A stretch of DNA of 64,000 bases from assembly GCF_001005305.1 (NCBI RefSeq), contig NZ_LBMH01000003.1, positions 558,001 to 622,000 of the forward strand, written 5' to 3'. Source of the stretch: Kordia zhangzhouensis. GTDB taxonomy: Bacteria > Bacteroidota > Bacteroidia > Flavobacteriales > Flavobacteriaceae. Of this stretch, positions 33,800-41,647 are shown in pieces. Within the stretch, counting starts at the first letter, position 1; each line of letters starts with the position of its first letter. A program made the position numbers and the translations under genes. The notes beneath the pieces were generated by a model, which worked only from the letters and a program-made list of their open reading frames with translations, was not told where the DNA came from and did no database searches.

Positions 33800-34282
33800 T
33801 TATTTTGTCAATTGATAAAACACTTCATTTGCCAATTCAATATTCAGTTCAGGTAAAAACACAAAATGAGGACCTTCTAAATGTGTTATCCCTAAAACAC
33901 CATATTGACGATGATATAGTATCTGAGAATAATTCACTGACCTATACGCTGTAAAACCTTCTTTGTAAATCTGTTTATTCAAATATACTGGTGAATTTAA
34001 GGAAGTAAAATCATCAACATAAAAAATGATGTTTTTTGAAGATTTGTCATATAAAAATTCTAGGTCTTTTTTGTGATCTTTTAAATTCTTGTATGTATAT
34101 TTTATAACAGAGTCATTCTCTTTGATTCCAAATTGGTATTCCATGATTGGCTTTGCAACATCCGTAAAATATACGAATACATATCTTTTTTTATTATTAG
34201 AGTCTAGATATCTTTTAGAGTCAGTGCAACCAACAAGCGTTAAAAAGACCGTAATTATAATGATGTTTTTTTTCAATTTCAC
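33800..34282 (-). CDS. Small lipoprotein
   Basis: A 160-residue protein with a lipoprotein signal peptide (lipobox LVGC, Cys 19), then a soluble beta-rich body. I see no known domain. It overlaps the upstream M28 peptidase gene by 4 nt (ATGA type), so it is the second gene of a two-gene operon and may work with that peptidase in the envelope. Function unknown. Confidence 0.6.
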   Translation of the reverse strand: MKLKKNIIIITVFLTLVGCTDSKRYLDSNNKKRYVFVYFTDVAKPIMEYQFGIKENDSVIKYTYKNLKDHKKDLEFLYDKSSKNIIFYVDDFTSLNSPVYLNKQIYKEGFTAYRSVNYSQILYHRQYGVLGITHLEGPHFVFLPELNIELANEVFYQLTK

Positions 34283-35208
34283 AACGAAGTTTCCTCAACC
34301 TTTTTAAAGAAATTGATAATAGTCTGAACGGAATTCACGTAAAAATCCAAGTGAATGTTTTCAAAATCATCTGTTGGTTGATGGTAATCTTTGTGATCTT
34401 CAACTCCAAAATATACAAACGGAATATTTGCTTGATGAAAACCAGCATGATCGCTCATATACGTCCATTCTTTATGTCCAATCTTTAGTTCGACATTTCC
34501 AACTTTTTGAACTTTCTCAACGTAAGGTTTTAAGTGTGGATAATGCTGCGGACCAACTGCATACAATTCATTTTGGTCGCTTCGACTAATCATGTCCATA
34601 TTAATTGTAAGCTTTAGTTGATTTTTATTGATAATTGGATTTTTTACAAAAAAATACGATCCTACCAAGCCTTTTTCTTCTGCATCAAAAGCTGCTAGAA
34701 TTACCGAATGTTTTGGTGGGTGTTTTTGAAAATATTCTGCAAAAGCAAACAAAGCTGCTATTCCAGAAGCATCATCATCTGCACCATTATATATTTGATT
34801 ATTTTTAATTCCTTCATGGTCATAATGAGCAGAAATTACTATATACTCATTCGGTTTTTCACTTCCTTTAATCCAACCTATTACATTTTCTCCATATTCA
34901 ATATGTTCATTTTTAGGCATAGGAAACGATTGTTCAAATTTGCTTCCTAAAGGATGGACTCCCATTTTTTTAAACACATTGACAATGTAGTTTTTTGCTT
35001 TCACAGCTCCTCGTGTTCCCGTTTCACGACCTTCATATTTGTCTGAGGAAAGCTCTTTGACATGTTGCAATATTTGCTCTTTAGAAAAGTCATATATAAC
35101 TTCTGTAGCTACTTTATTAGTCTCCGTAGTAGTTTTGGTGGTTTGCCTTGTCTTGCAACTCACCAATAGTACGAGCACAAATAAACTTAGGGTTTTTGGT
35201 AGTAACAT
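34279..35208 (-). CDS. M28-family metallopeptidase, lipoprotein
   Basis: A 309-residue zinc aminopeptidase with a lipoprotein signal peptide (lipobox LVSC, Cys 18). M28 metal ligands are visible in order: His in SAHYDHEG, Asp in YNGADDDASG, Glu-Glu in FDAEEKGLVGS, Asp in NMDMISRSD, and His in YMSDHAGFH. Two zinc ions are expected. It should act on peptides in the envelope or periplasm. The next gene overlaps by 4 nt. The promoter region overlaps the sdh terminator (35233-35263). Confidence 0.92.
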   Translation of the reverse strand: MLLPKTLSLFVLVLLVSCKTRQTTKTTTETNKVATEVIYDFSKEQILQHVKELSSDKYEGRETGTRGAVKAKNYIVNVFKKMGVHPLGSKFEQSFPMPKNEHIEYGENVIGWIKGSEKPNEYIVISAHYDHEGIKNNQIYNGADDDASGIAALFAFAEYFQKHPPKHSVILAAFDAEEKGLVGSYFFVKNPIINKNQLKLTINMDMISRSDQNELYAVGPQHYPHLKPYVEKVQKVGNVELKIGHKEWTYMSDHAGFHQANIPFVYFGVEDHKDYHQPTDDFENIHLDFYVNSVQTIINFFKKVEETSL

Positions 35209-35232
35209 AGATTTTTTTGCTGAATATAACTA

Positions 35233-35263
35233 AAAAATCCTAAGCGTAGTGCCTAGGATTTTT
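35233..35263 (-). terminator. Terminator of the sdhCAB operon
   Basis: A 13-bp stem with one mismatch (AAAAATCCTAAGC with GCCTAGGATTTTT), loop GTAGT. Read on the minus strand it is followed by T. It lies 24 nt after the sdhB stop. Confidence 0.8.
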
Positions 35264-35286
35264 ATATAATGTATGAACAATTGTTC

Positions 35287-36033
35287 TTATCCTTTAAACG
35301 ATGCTTTTAAATACTCACGATTCATACGTGCAATATTTTCTAGTGAGATTCCTTTTGGACATTCAACTTCGCATGCTCCTGTATTTGTACAGTTTCCAAA
35401 TCCTTCAGCGTCCATTTGATTCACCATATTCAATACACGATCAGTTGCTTCTACTTGTCCTTGAGGCAACAATGCAAATTGTGAAACTTTGGCAGAAACA
35501 AATAACATTGCACTAGAGTTTTTACAACTAGCCACACATGCTCCACATCCAATACAAGTAGCTGCATCAAAAGCCGCATCTGCACTTGCTTTTTCAATAG
35601 GAATGGCGTTTGCATCTTGCGTATTTCCTGAAGTATTTACTGAAATAAATCCACCTGCATGCTGAATACGATCAAAAGCACCTCTGTCTACAATTAAATC
35701 TTTAATTACAGGAAATGCTTTTGCTCTCCAAGGCTCGATGTAAATGGTATCGCCATCTTTAAACTTACGCATGTGCAATTGACACGTCGTAATTAAACGG
35801 TCTGGTCCATGTGCTTCTCCATTTATATATAAAGAACATGAACCACAGATTCCTTCACGACAATCATGATCAAAAGCTACAGGTTCTTCTCCTTTTTCAA
35901 TGAGTTGTGTATTTAATACATCCAACATTTCAAGGAAAGACATATCTGGAGAAACGTCACTGATTTGGTAATCAACCATTTTTCCTTTGTCGTTAGCGTT
36001 TTTTTGACGCCATATTTTGAGTGTTAAATTCAT
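35287..36033 (-). CDS. sdhB: Succinate dehydrogenase/fumarate reductase iron-sulfur subunit
   Basis: A 248-residue protein carrying the electron-transfer clusters of complex II. The [2Fe-2S] ligands are in [12 protein letters not shown] plus TTCQLH. The [4Fe-4S] cluster is in [12 protein letters not shown], and the [3Fe-4S]/[4Fe-4S] set is in [14 protein letters not shown]. It sits at the inner membrane, passing electrons from SdhA to SdhC quinone. It is the third gene of the operon, 77 bp after sdhA. That gap holds three TATTGAG repeats. Confidence 0.97.
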   Translation of the reverse strand: MNLTLKIWRQKNANDKGKMVDYQISDVSPDMSFLEMLDVLNTQLIEKGEEPVAFDHDCREGICGSCSLYINGEAHGPDRLITTCQLHMRKFKDGDTIYIEPWRAKAFPVIKDLIVDRGAFDRIQHAGGFISVNTSGNTQDANAIPIEKASADAAFDAATCIGCGACVASCKNSSAMLFVSAKVSQFALLPQGQVEATDRVLNMVNQMDAEGFGNCTNTGACEVECPKGISLENIARMNREYLKASFKG

Positions 36034-36049
36034 AACTGTTTAGATTTTA

Positions 36050-36104
36050 GTATTGAGTATTGAGTATTGAGCAGTTACATTTCTAACATCTCATGTCTCA
36101 ATAC
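36050..36104. repeat. TATTGAG tandem repeat with inverted copy, sdhA-sdhB gap
   Basis: TATTGAG occurs three times in a row (36051-36071). GTATTGAG appears inverted as CTCAATAC at 36097-36104, so an mRNA hairpin is possible. Short tandem TATTGAG units of this kind recur between flavobacterial genes as far as I recall, so it may be a dispersed intergenic element. Confidence 0.5.
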
Positions 36105-36110
36105 CGACAT

Positions 36111-38108
36111 CTATTTATAACTTCTTTCTTTTACTTCTATATTTTGGTATACCAAGTCTTCTTTATGAAGCACTGCATCTTTCGGTTCTCCTTTATGTTC
36201 CCAAGCAGAAACAAACTGGAATTCTTTACGTCGCATAGCTTCTCCCTCTTCCGTTTGATATTCTTCTCTAAAGTGTCCTCCTGCTGATTCTTCACGAACC
36301 AACGCATCTTTAGCAAATAGTTCTCCTAATTCTAAGAAGTCAGCTACACGTCCCGCTTTTGCTAGTTCTTCATTAAATTCATTCGCATCACCTGGCACAC
36401 GCACATCTTTCCAGAATTCTTGTCTCAATTGAGAGATTTCATCAATTGCAGATTTTAAATCTTTCTCGTTACGTGCCATTCCACATTTGTTCCACATGAT
36501 TTTTCCTAACTTCTTGTGGAAATAATCAACAGGTTTTGTTCCATTATTATTGATGAAGTGTTCAATCTCAGAACGCACTTTATTTTCTGCTTCTTCAAAC
36601 TCTTTCGTATCGGTAGCAATTGGTCCTGTACGAATATCATTTGACAAGTAATCACCTATTGTATAAGGCAATACAAAATATCCATCTGCCAATCCTTGCA
36701 TTAATGCAGAAGCTCCTAATCGGTTAGCTCCATGATCAGAGAAGTTTGCTTCTCCAATAGCATACAATCCTGGAATTGTAGTTTGCAAGTTATAATCAAC
36801 CCAAAGTCCTCCCATCGTATAGTGAACGGCAGGATAAATCATCATTGGAGTTTCATATGGGTTTTCGTCTACGATTTTCTCATACATTTGGAACAGGTTT
36901 CCATACTTAGTCTTAACTACTTCTTGACCAAGTTTTTTAACCAAAGTTGCATCATTTTCATCTAGTCCTTTTACGTGTGCTTGCTCTTTTCCATAACGTT
37001 GAATTGCTGAAGCAAAATCTAAATATACCGCTTCTCCAGTTGCGTTTACACCATAACCGGCATCACAACGTTCTTTGGCAGCACGCGATGCAACATCTCG
37101 TGGCACGAGGTTTCCAAAGGCAGGATAACGACGTTCTAAATAGTAGTCTCTATCTTCTTCTTTGATATCAGTAGGCTTCAACGTTTTATTACGAATTGCC
37201 TCTACATCTTTTTTATGTTTTGGAACCCAAATTCGACCATCATTACGTAAAGATTCAGACATCAATGTCAATTTTGACTGATGATCTCCTGACACTGGAA
37301 TACATGTTGGGTGAATTTGTGTATAACATGGATTTGCAAAATAAGCTCCACGTTTATGTGCTTTCCAAGCAGCAGTTACGTTACTTCCCATTGCATTAGT
37401 AGAAAGGAAGAATACATTTCCATATCCACCAGTTCCTAATACAACCGCATGAGCTGAATGACGCTCTATCTCTCCTGTAACTAAGTTACGCGTAATAATT
37501 CCTCTTGCCTTTCCATCTACAATTACGACATCTAACATTTCGTGGCGATTGTACATTTTAATCTTTCCACGTCCTATTTGTCTATTCATTGCAGAATAGG
37601 CTCCTAGTAATAATTGTTGACCTGTTTGGCCTTTAGCATAAAAAGTACGAGATACTAATACACCTCCAAACGAACGGTTGTCTAGTAACCCTCCATAATC
37701 ACGTGCAAAAGGAACGCCTTGCGCCACACATTGATCAATGATATTTGCAGATACTTCTGCCAATCGATATACGTTTGCTTCTCTTGAGCGATAATCACCT
37801 CCTTTTACAGTATCGTAAAAAAGTCTGTAGGTCGAATCTCCATCACCTTGATAGTTTTTCGCTGCGTTGATTCCTCCTTGTGCCGCAATAGAGTGTGCGC
37901 GTCGTGGAGAATCTTGAAAGCAAAATGCTTTTACATTATATCCTAATTCAGCTAGTGTTGCTGCCGCAGATCCACCAGCAAGTCCAGTTCCTACTACAAT
38001 TACATCTATAAGACGTTTATTAGCAGGATTGACTAAGTTGATATTATTTTTATGGTTTGTCCACTTATCTGCTAGTGGTCCTTGAGGTATTTTTGAATCT
38101 AAAGCCAT
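36111..38108 (-). CDS. sdhA: Succinate dehydrogenase/fumarate reductase flavoprotein subunit
   Basis: A 665-residue flavoprotein that oxidises succinate to fumarate. The FAD-binding Rossmann motif is [20 protein letters not shown] (about 36-55), and the FAD-His loop is [15 protein letters not shown] (about 71-85). Substrate-binding motifs are HPTCIP, the active-site region [11 protein letters not shown], and the C-terminal domain [16 protein letters not shown]. It is long for an SdhA but usual for the Bdellovibrio/Bacteroidota b558 type. Centre gene of sdhCAB. Confidence 0.97.
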   Translation of the reverse strand: MALDSKIPQGPLADKWTNHKNNINLVNPANKRLIDVIVVGTGLAGGSAAATLAELGYNVKAFCFQDSPRRAHSIAAQGGINAAKNYQGDGDSTYRLFYDTVKGGDYRSREANVYRLAEVSANIIDQCVAQGVPFARDYGGLLDNRSFGGVLVSRTFYAKGQTGQQLLLGAYSAMNRQIGRGKIKMYNRHEMLDVVIVDGKARGIITRNLVTGEIERHSAHAVVLGTGGYGNVFFLSTNAMGSNVTAAWKAHKRGAYFANPCYTQIHPTCIPVSGDHQSKLTLMSESLRNDGRIWVPKHKKDVEAIRNKTLKPTDIKEEDRDYYLERRYPAFGNLVPRDVASRAAKERCDAGYGVNATGEAVYLDFASAIQRYGKEQAHVKGLDENDATLVKKLGQEVVKTKYGNLFQMYEKIVDENPYETPMMIYPAVHYTMGGLWVDYNLQTTIPGLYAIGEANFSDHGANRLGASALMQGLADGYFVLPYTIGDYLSNDIRTGPIATDTKEFEEAENKVRSEIEHFINNNGTKPVDYFHKKLGKIMWNKCGMARNEKDLKSAIDEISQLRQEFWKDVRVPGDANEFNEELAKAGRVADFLELGELFAKDALVREESAGGHFREEYQTEEGEAMRRKEFQFVSAWEHKGEPKDAVLHKEDLVYQNIEVKERSYK

Positions 38109-38122
38109 AGTTCTGATAAGTT

Positions 38123-38794
38123 TTAATGAACGAAATGATGATATAAAGCGATAAAAATGAATCCTGCTGGAATTCCAATTGCGTAGACTTTACCGAAGCC
38201 TTGTAATGCTCTTGTGTATTTATTATTAGCTCCTACAGATTGAAAAGCAGAACCAAAACCATGTAATAAATGTAACGCTAAAAAGATGAATCCTACACAG
38301 TATAGTGCTACTCGCCATATAGGAATAAACTTTTCTTGTAATTCATGGAAATATCTGTATTCACCATTGTGCATTCCAGACATATCACCTACAATATATT
38401 TCGTATTTATTTCAGGAATCCAGAAATCAATAAAGTGAATGATTAAGAAAACAAGAATGAAACCTCCACTCCAAATCATATTTCTACTCATCCAAGAAGA
38501 GTTTGCTCTCCCGTTATTTTTCGCATAACTTACTTTTCTTGCATTGTTATTTCTTATTTCGAGCACAAATCCCATCACAAAGTGAAAAATCACTCCAAAG
38601 ATTAAAACTGGCTGCAAAATAAACTGTACTGCCCAAAAAGTCCCCATGAAGTGTGATGCTTCATTGAAAGTTTCAGAACTAAAAACAGAAAGAATGTTGA
38701 TTGCAAAATGCTGTAAGATAAAGATCATCAGGAAGAACGCTGAAAGTGCCATTGCAAACTTTCTTCCAATCGAAGAATTTAAAATTCCGCTCAT
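38123..38794 (-). CDS. sdhC: Succinate dehydrogenase cytochrome b subunit (b558 type)
   Basis: A 223-residue inner-membrane protein with five predicted helices. It has the His residues expected to ligate heme b ([40 protein letters not shown]). The length and single membrane subunit identify the Bdellovibrio/Bacteroidota type, in which one large cytochrome b replaces SdhC/SdhD. It anchors SdhAB and reduces menaquinone. It is the first gene of the operon with a good promoter upstream. Confidence 0.94.
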   Translation of the reverse strand: MSGILNSSIGRKFAMALSAFFLMIFILQHFAINILSVFSSETFNEASHFMGTFWAVQFILQPVLIFGVIFHFVMGFVLEIRNNNARKVSYAKNNGRANSSWMSRNMIWSGGFILVFLIIHFIDFWIPEINTKYIVGDMSGMHNGEYRYFHELQEKFIPIWRVALYCVGFIFLALHLLHGFGSAFQSVGANNKYTRALQGFGKVYAIGIPAGFIFIALYHHFVH

Positions 38795-38821
38795 TATAAT
38801 TGTGATTAATTATTTGTTATA

Positions 38822-38853
38822 CAAATATACGGCTCACACAGAACGTCTACAAA
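38822..38853 (-). promoter_or_regulatory. sdhCAB operon promoter
   Basis: On the minus strand: TTTG (38850-38853), a 20-bp spacer, then TATATTTG (38822-38829). Both Bacteroidota sigma-A elements are exact. The transcription start should be near 38817, leaving a leader of about 23 nt. This is the best promoter match in the window. Confidence 0.78.
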
Positions 38854-39029
38854 TTTTAACATTGATTTTGAAGTCTATTTAGAATGAATATAATTAAATT
38901 TTTTCCTCACAACTTTTCATTGCAAACCTTAAGCAATAGTATTCATTAAAAATTTAATTTTTTTATTGAACAGACATTAAATGAGAAACTTTACTTATTT
39001 TTAAAAAATATTACTTGATCCCACGAGCA

Positions 39030-39923
39030 ATGAATATTTACATTCTTTCTATTAACTCGCGAATTTATTCTACTAATAGATTGTATCATGAAGCAGTAAA
39101 AAAAGGGCATAATGTTCGTGTGATTGATCATACGAAATGTGCTATCATTCTCGGAGCAGAGTCTAAACCCCAAATTTATTTAGGACGTGAAAATATTACA
39201 AAAGATGTTCATGCAATTATTCCTCGTATCGGAACATCAGTTACCCAACACGGCGCAGCAATTGTAAAACAGTTTGAAGCGAATGGCGCTTTTACTACTG
39301 CACAATCTTTAGGAATTTTACGTTCTCGAAATAAGTTGCGAACAATGCAAATTTTGGCTCGGAAGCGTATTCCTATCCCAAAAACATTGTTTGCAAAAGA
39401 CACTTCAAATATCAAATCACATATAGATTTACTTGGAGGCGCTCCTATTATTATTAAAGTACAAGAAGGAACTCAAGGACTGGGCGTTATGATTGCTGAT
39501 AGTAAAAAGTCAGCCAAGTCTATTATTGAATCTTTGTACAACATGAATGTGAGCATTATTTTGCAAGAATTTATTGAAGAAGCTAACGGGCAAGATATTC
39601 GAGTATATATTGTTGGAAATAAAATTGTAGCTGCAATGATGCGCAACAGTGCTGAAGAAGATTTTAGAAGCAATGTACATCGTGGCGGCACAACTACTTC
39701 TGTAGAACTAACTGATCAAGAGAAAAAAGTGGCAATTCAAACTGCCAAAGTATTAGGATTACCTGTGTGTGGTGTAGATATTTTACGATCCAAACGCGGC
39801 CCTTTAGTTATTGAAGCTAATTCTTCTGCTGGTTTGGAAGGAATTGAAGCGCACACTAGAGTGAATGTAGCACGAGAAATTATCAAATATGTAGAAAAGA
39901 ATGTTCGAAAGTTTAGAAAATAA
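39030..39923 (+). CDS. rimK: RimK family alpha-L-glutamate ligase
   Basis: A 297-residue ATP-grasp ligase. The RimK pre-ATP-grasp part spans about 1-95 (IYILSINSRIYSTNRL, IPRIGTSVTQHG). ATP-grasp signatures are IIKVQEGTQGLGV and QEFIEEANGQDIRVY. Mg ligands are near GVDILRSKRGPLVIEANSS. RimK adds glutamates to the C-terminus of ribosomal protein S6; relatives ligate glutamate to other acceptors, so the exact acceptor is not proven. The TTG at 39015 is an unlikely start. The next gene overlaps by 23 nt. Confidence 0.9.
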   Translation: MNIYILSINSRIYSTNRLYHEAVKKGHNVRVIDHTKCAIILGAESKPQIYLGRENITKDVHAIIPRIGTSVTQHGAAIVKQFEANGAFTTAQSLGILRSRNKLRTMQILARKRIPIPKTLFAKDTSNIKSHIDLLGGAPIIIKVQEGTQGLGVMIADSKKSAKSIIESLYNMNVSIILQEFIEEANGQDIRVYIVGNKIVAAMMRNSAEEDFRSNVHRGGTTTSVELTDQEKKVAIQTAKVLGLPVCGVDILRSKRGPLVIEANSSAGLEGIEAHTRVNVAREIIKYVEKNVRKFRK

Positions 39924-40866
39924 AACTATCACTATTTATGATGAAACTGTCGCACCAGGTGAAGAAAAATGGATCAAAATACCCATTGATCGGTTACCGA
40001 CAGGCACACTGATTGATATTCCTATTTATGTTTACAATGCCCAGAAAGCAGGCCCAACAATGCTCGTACAAGGAGGACTGCATGGTGATGAAATTAATGG
40101 CATGGAAATTATTCGCAGAATGCTTTTTGAAGGGTGTTATAAAATAAAACATGGTGCTGTTGTCGTATTACCTTTGTTGAACATTTTTGGATTTATTCAC
40201 TTTTCACGACAAGTCCCTGACGGAAAAGATGTAAATCGTAGTTTTCCTGGAATTAAAAATGGTTCTTTAGCTTCACGAATTGCTTATCAAGTAACACAAC
40301 AAGTATTACCTCAAATAGATTTCGGAATTGACCTTCATACGGGTGGCGGACAACGAAATAATCATCCTCAGATTCGGTATACAGAAGATTTACCTAAGAG
40401 TAAAAAACTAGCAGAAGTTTTTAATGCTCCTTTTTATTTTGCAACTTCATTGATTGCTCGATCATTTCGCAAAACAGCGTACAAACTGAACGTTCCCATT
40501 ATTGTATATGAAGGTGGTGAAAGTATGCGCTTTGACGAATATGCGATTAAAGAAGGTATACAAGGAATTATGAATGTGATGAAGTTTGTAGGCATGATTG
40601 ATAAGATAGACCCCATACTAATCGAACGTGAAAAAAGTCAATTAATAACAGATCACAAATGGTTGCGTGCACCAACTGCAGGCATGTTTGTCCCGCAAGT
40701 GTTAAATGGCAGTTCTGTGCAAGAAGGAGCTATTTTAGGTGTTGTAACCGACACATTTGCCGAATATTGTATAGAAATCAAGGCTCCCTATGATGGTTTT
40801 GTGTTTTGTATTAACAATCAGGCAGTGGTTAACCAAGGAGATGCATTGTTTCATATCGGTAGTTAA
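39901..40866 (+). CDS. Succinylglutamate desuccinylase/aspartoacylase family zinc hydrolase
   Basis: A 321-residue protein of the AstE/AspA (M14-like) family. Zinc ligands are His and Glu in GGLHGDEING (about 57-67) and His in GIDLHTGGG (about 141-149). The catalytic Glu is in VYEGGE. The C-terminal beta domain (about 245-321) resembles the lid of aspartoacylases. It overlaps rimK by 23 nt. Since rimK-linked AspA-like proteins occur in many marine bacteria, it may remove or trim what RimK adds; that is inference. Confidence 0.9.
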   Translation: MFESLENKTITIYDETVAPGEEKWIKIPIDRLPTGTLIDIPIYVYNAQKAGPTMLVQGGLHGDEINGMEIIRRMLFEGCYKIKHGAVVVLPLLNIFGFIHFSRQVPDGKDVNRSFPGIKNGSLASRIAYQVTQQVLPQIDFGIDLHTGGGQRNNHPQIRYTEDLPKSKKLAEVFNAPFYFATSLIARSFRKTAYKLNVPIIVYEGGESMRFDEYAIKEGIQGIMNVMKFVGMIDKIDPILIEREKSQLITDHKWLRAPTAGMFVPQVLNGSSVQEGAILGVVTDTFAEYCIEIKAPYDGFVFCINNQAVVNQGDALFHIGS

Positions 40867-40971
40867 ATCGGTTCGTTGTTAAATTTTGGGCGTATTAGAA
40901 ACTCTCAATATTTTTACAGTGAGCTGTTCATTAAGTGTAGTCGAAATGCAATGCTAACAACTCTTACCTGC

Positions 40972-41469
40972 TTAACTTTTATGCGTGCTGATAATACGTG
41001 TCATTTGCCAGTTCCCATTGTCATTTTTCCAAATAGTAACAAACTTGCTAGGAATAGATATAGCCGTAGGCTCTTGATTATTAAAAAATTTATGCTCCCC
41101 TATTTGTACTGCTCCATAGCCTTCAATTGGGTAAACTTCAACGCTGCCTTCTATAAGTGTACGTGTAACTTTGCCACAAATATTATTTTTCATTGCTTCC
41201 ATAATTTGTGCTTTAGAAGTTGCTAGTCCGCCTTTATCATGGTAAAATTCTAAATCTTCCGAAATAAGTTTATCCTGAGTTTCCAAATCACAAGAGTTGT
41301 AAGCATCAAAAAACTGTTTATCCAAGTTCATAATGGTAGTATAGAGTTGCTGATTTACAGGAACATATACTTCTTTTGGGTCGTCTACACGTTTAGACTT
41401 TGTTCTAATGGAAATACAAGAAGTTGCACAAATAACAATTGCGAGTAAAAATAAATGTTTTAGTTTCAT
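40972..41469 (-). CDS. NTF2-like (SnoaL/DUF4440) lipoprotein
   Basis: A 165-residue protein with a lipoprotein signal peptide (lipobox CATSC, Cys 18). The NTF2-like fold follows (LYTTIMNLDKQFFDAYNSCD helix, then AVQIGEHKFFNN and NWQMTRIISTH strands). NTF2-like domains often bind small ligands or catalyse mild hydrolase/isomerase steps; this one is unassigned. Single gene. Confidence 0.8.
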   Translation of the reverse strand: MKLKHLFLLAIVICATSCISIRTKSKRVDDPKEVYVPVNQQLYTTIMNLDKQFFDAYNSCDLETQDKLISEDLEFYHDKGGLATSKAQIMEAMKNNICGKVTRTLIEGSVEVYPIEGYGAVQIGEHKFFNNQEPTAISIPSKFVTIWKNDNGNWQMTRIISTHKS

Positions 41470-41540
41470 GGTTGTTTTTGATTGATGATATTAGAAAAGA
41501 CAACTATTTTCTAAAAATGTTACACATACTACATTATTAA

Positions 41541-41587
41541 AAACAAAAAACGCACACTTCGACTCCGTTTAGTGTACGTTTGTTTTT
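41541..41587. terminator. Bidirectional terminator-like hairpin
   Basis: AAACGCACACT pairs with AGTGTACGTTT (one mismatch) across a 12-nt loop, flanked by an A-run on one side and TGTTTTTG on the other. It lies between the NTF2-like gene and the large propeller gene, both on the minus strand; it ends the propeller transcript. Confidence 0.65.
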
Positions 41588-41647
41588 GTCATATATTATT
41601 GGATAGAAGAGTAAACTTTTCAACCAATTTATAAACTCCAAAAAAGA

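Noticed and set aside
36051-36071. Possible CRISPR array from the three TATTGAG units
   Set aside because: Units are 7 bp, contiguous, without spacers, and no cas gene is near.
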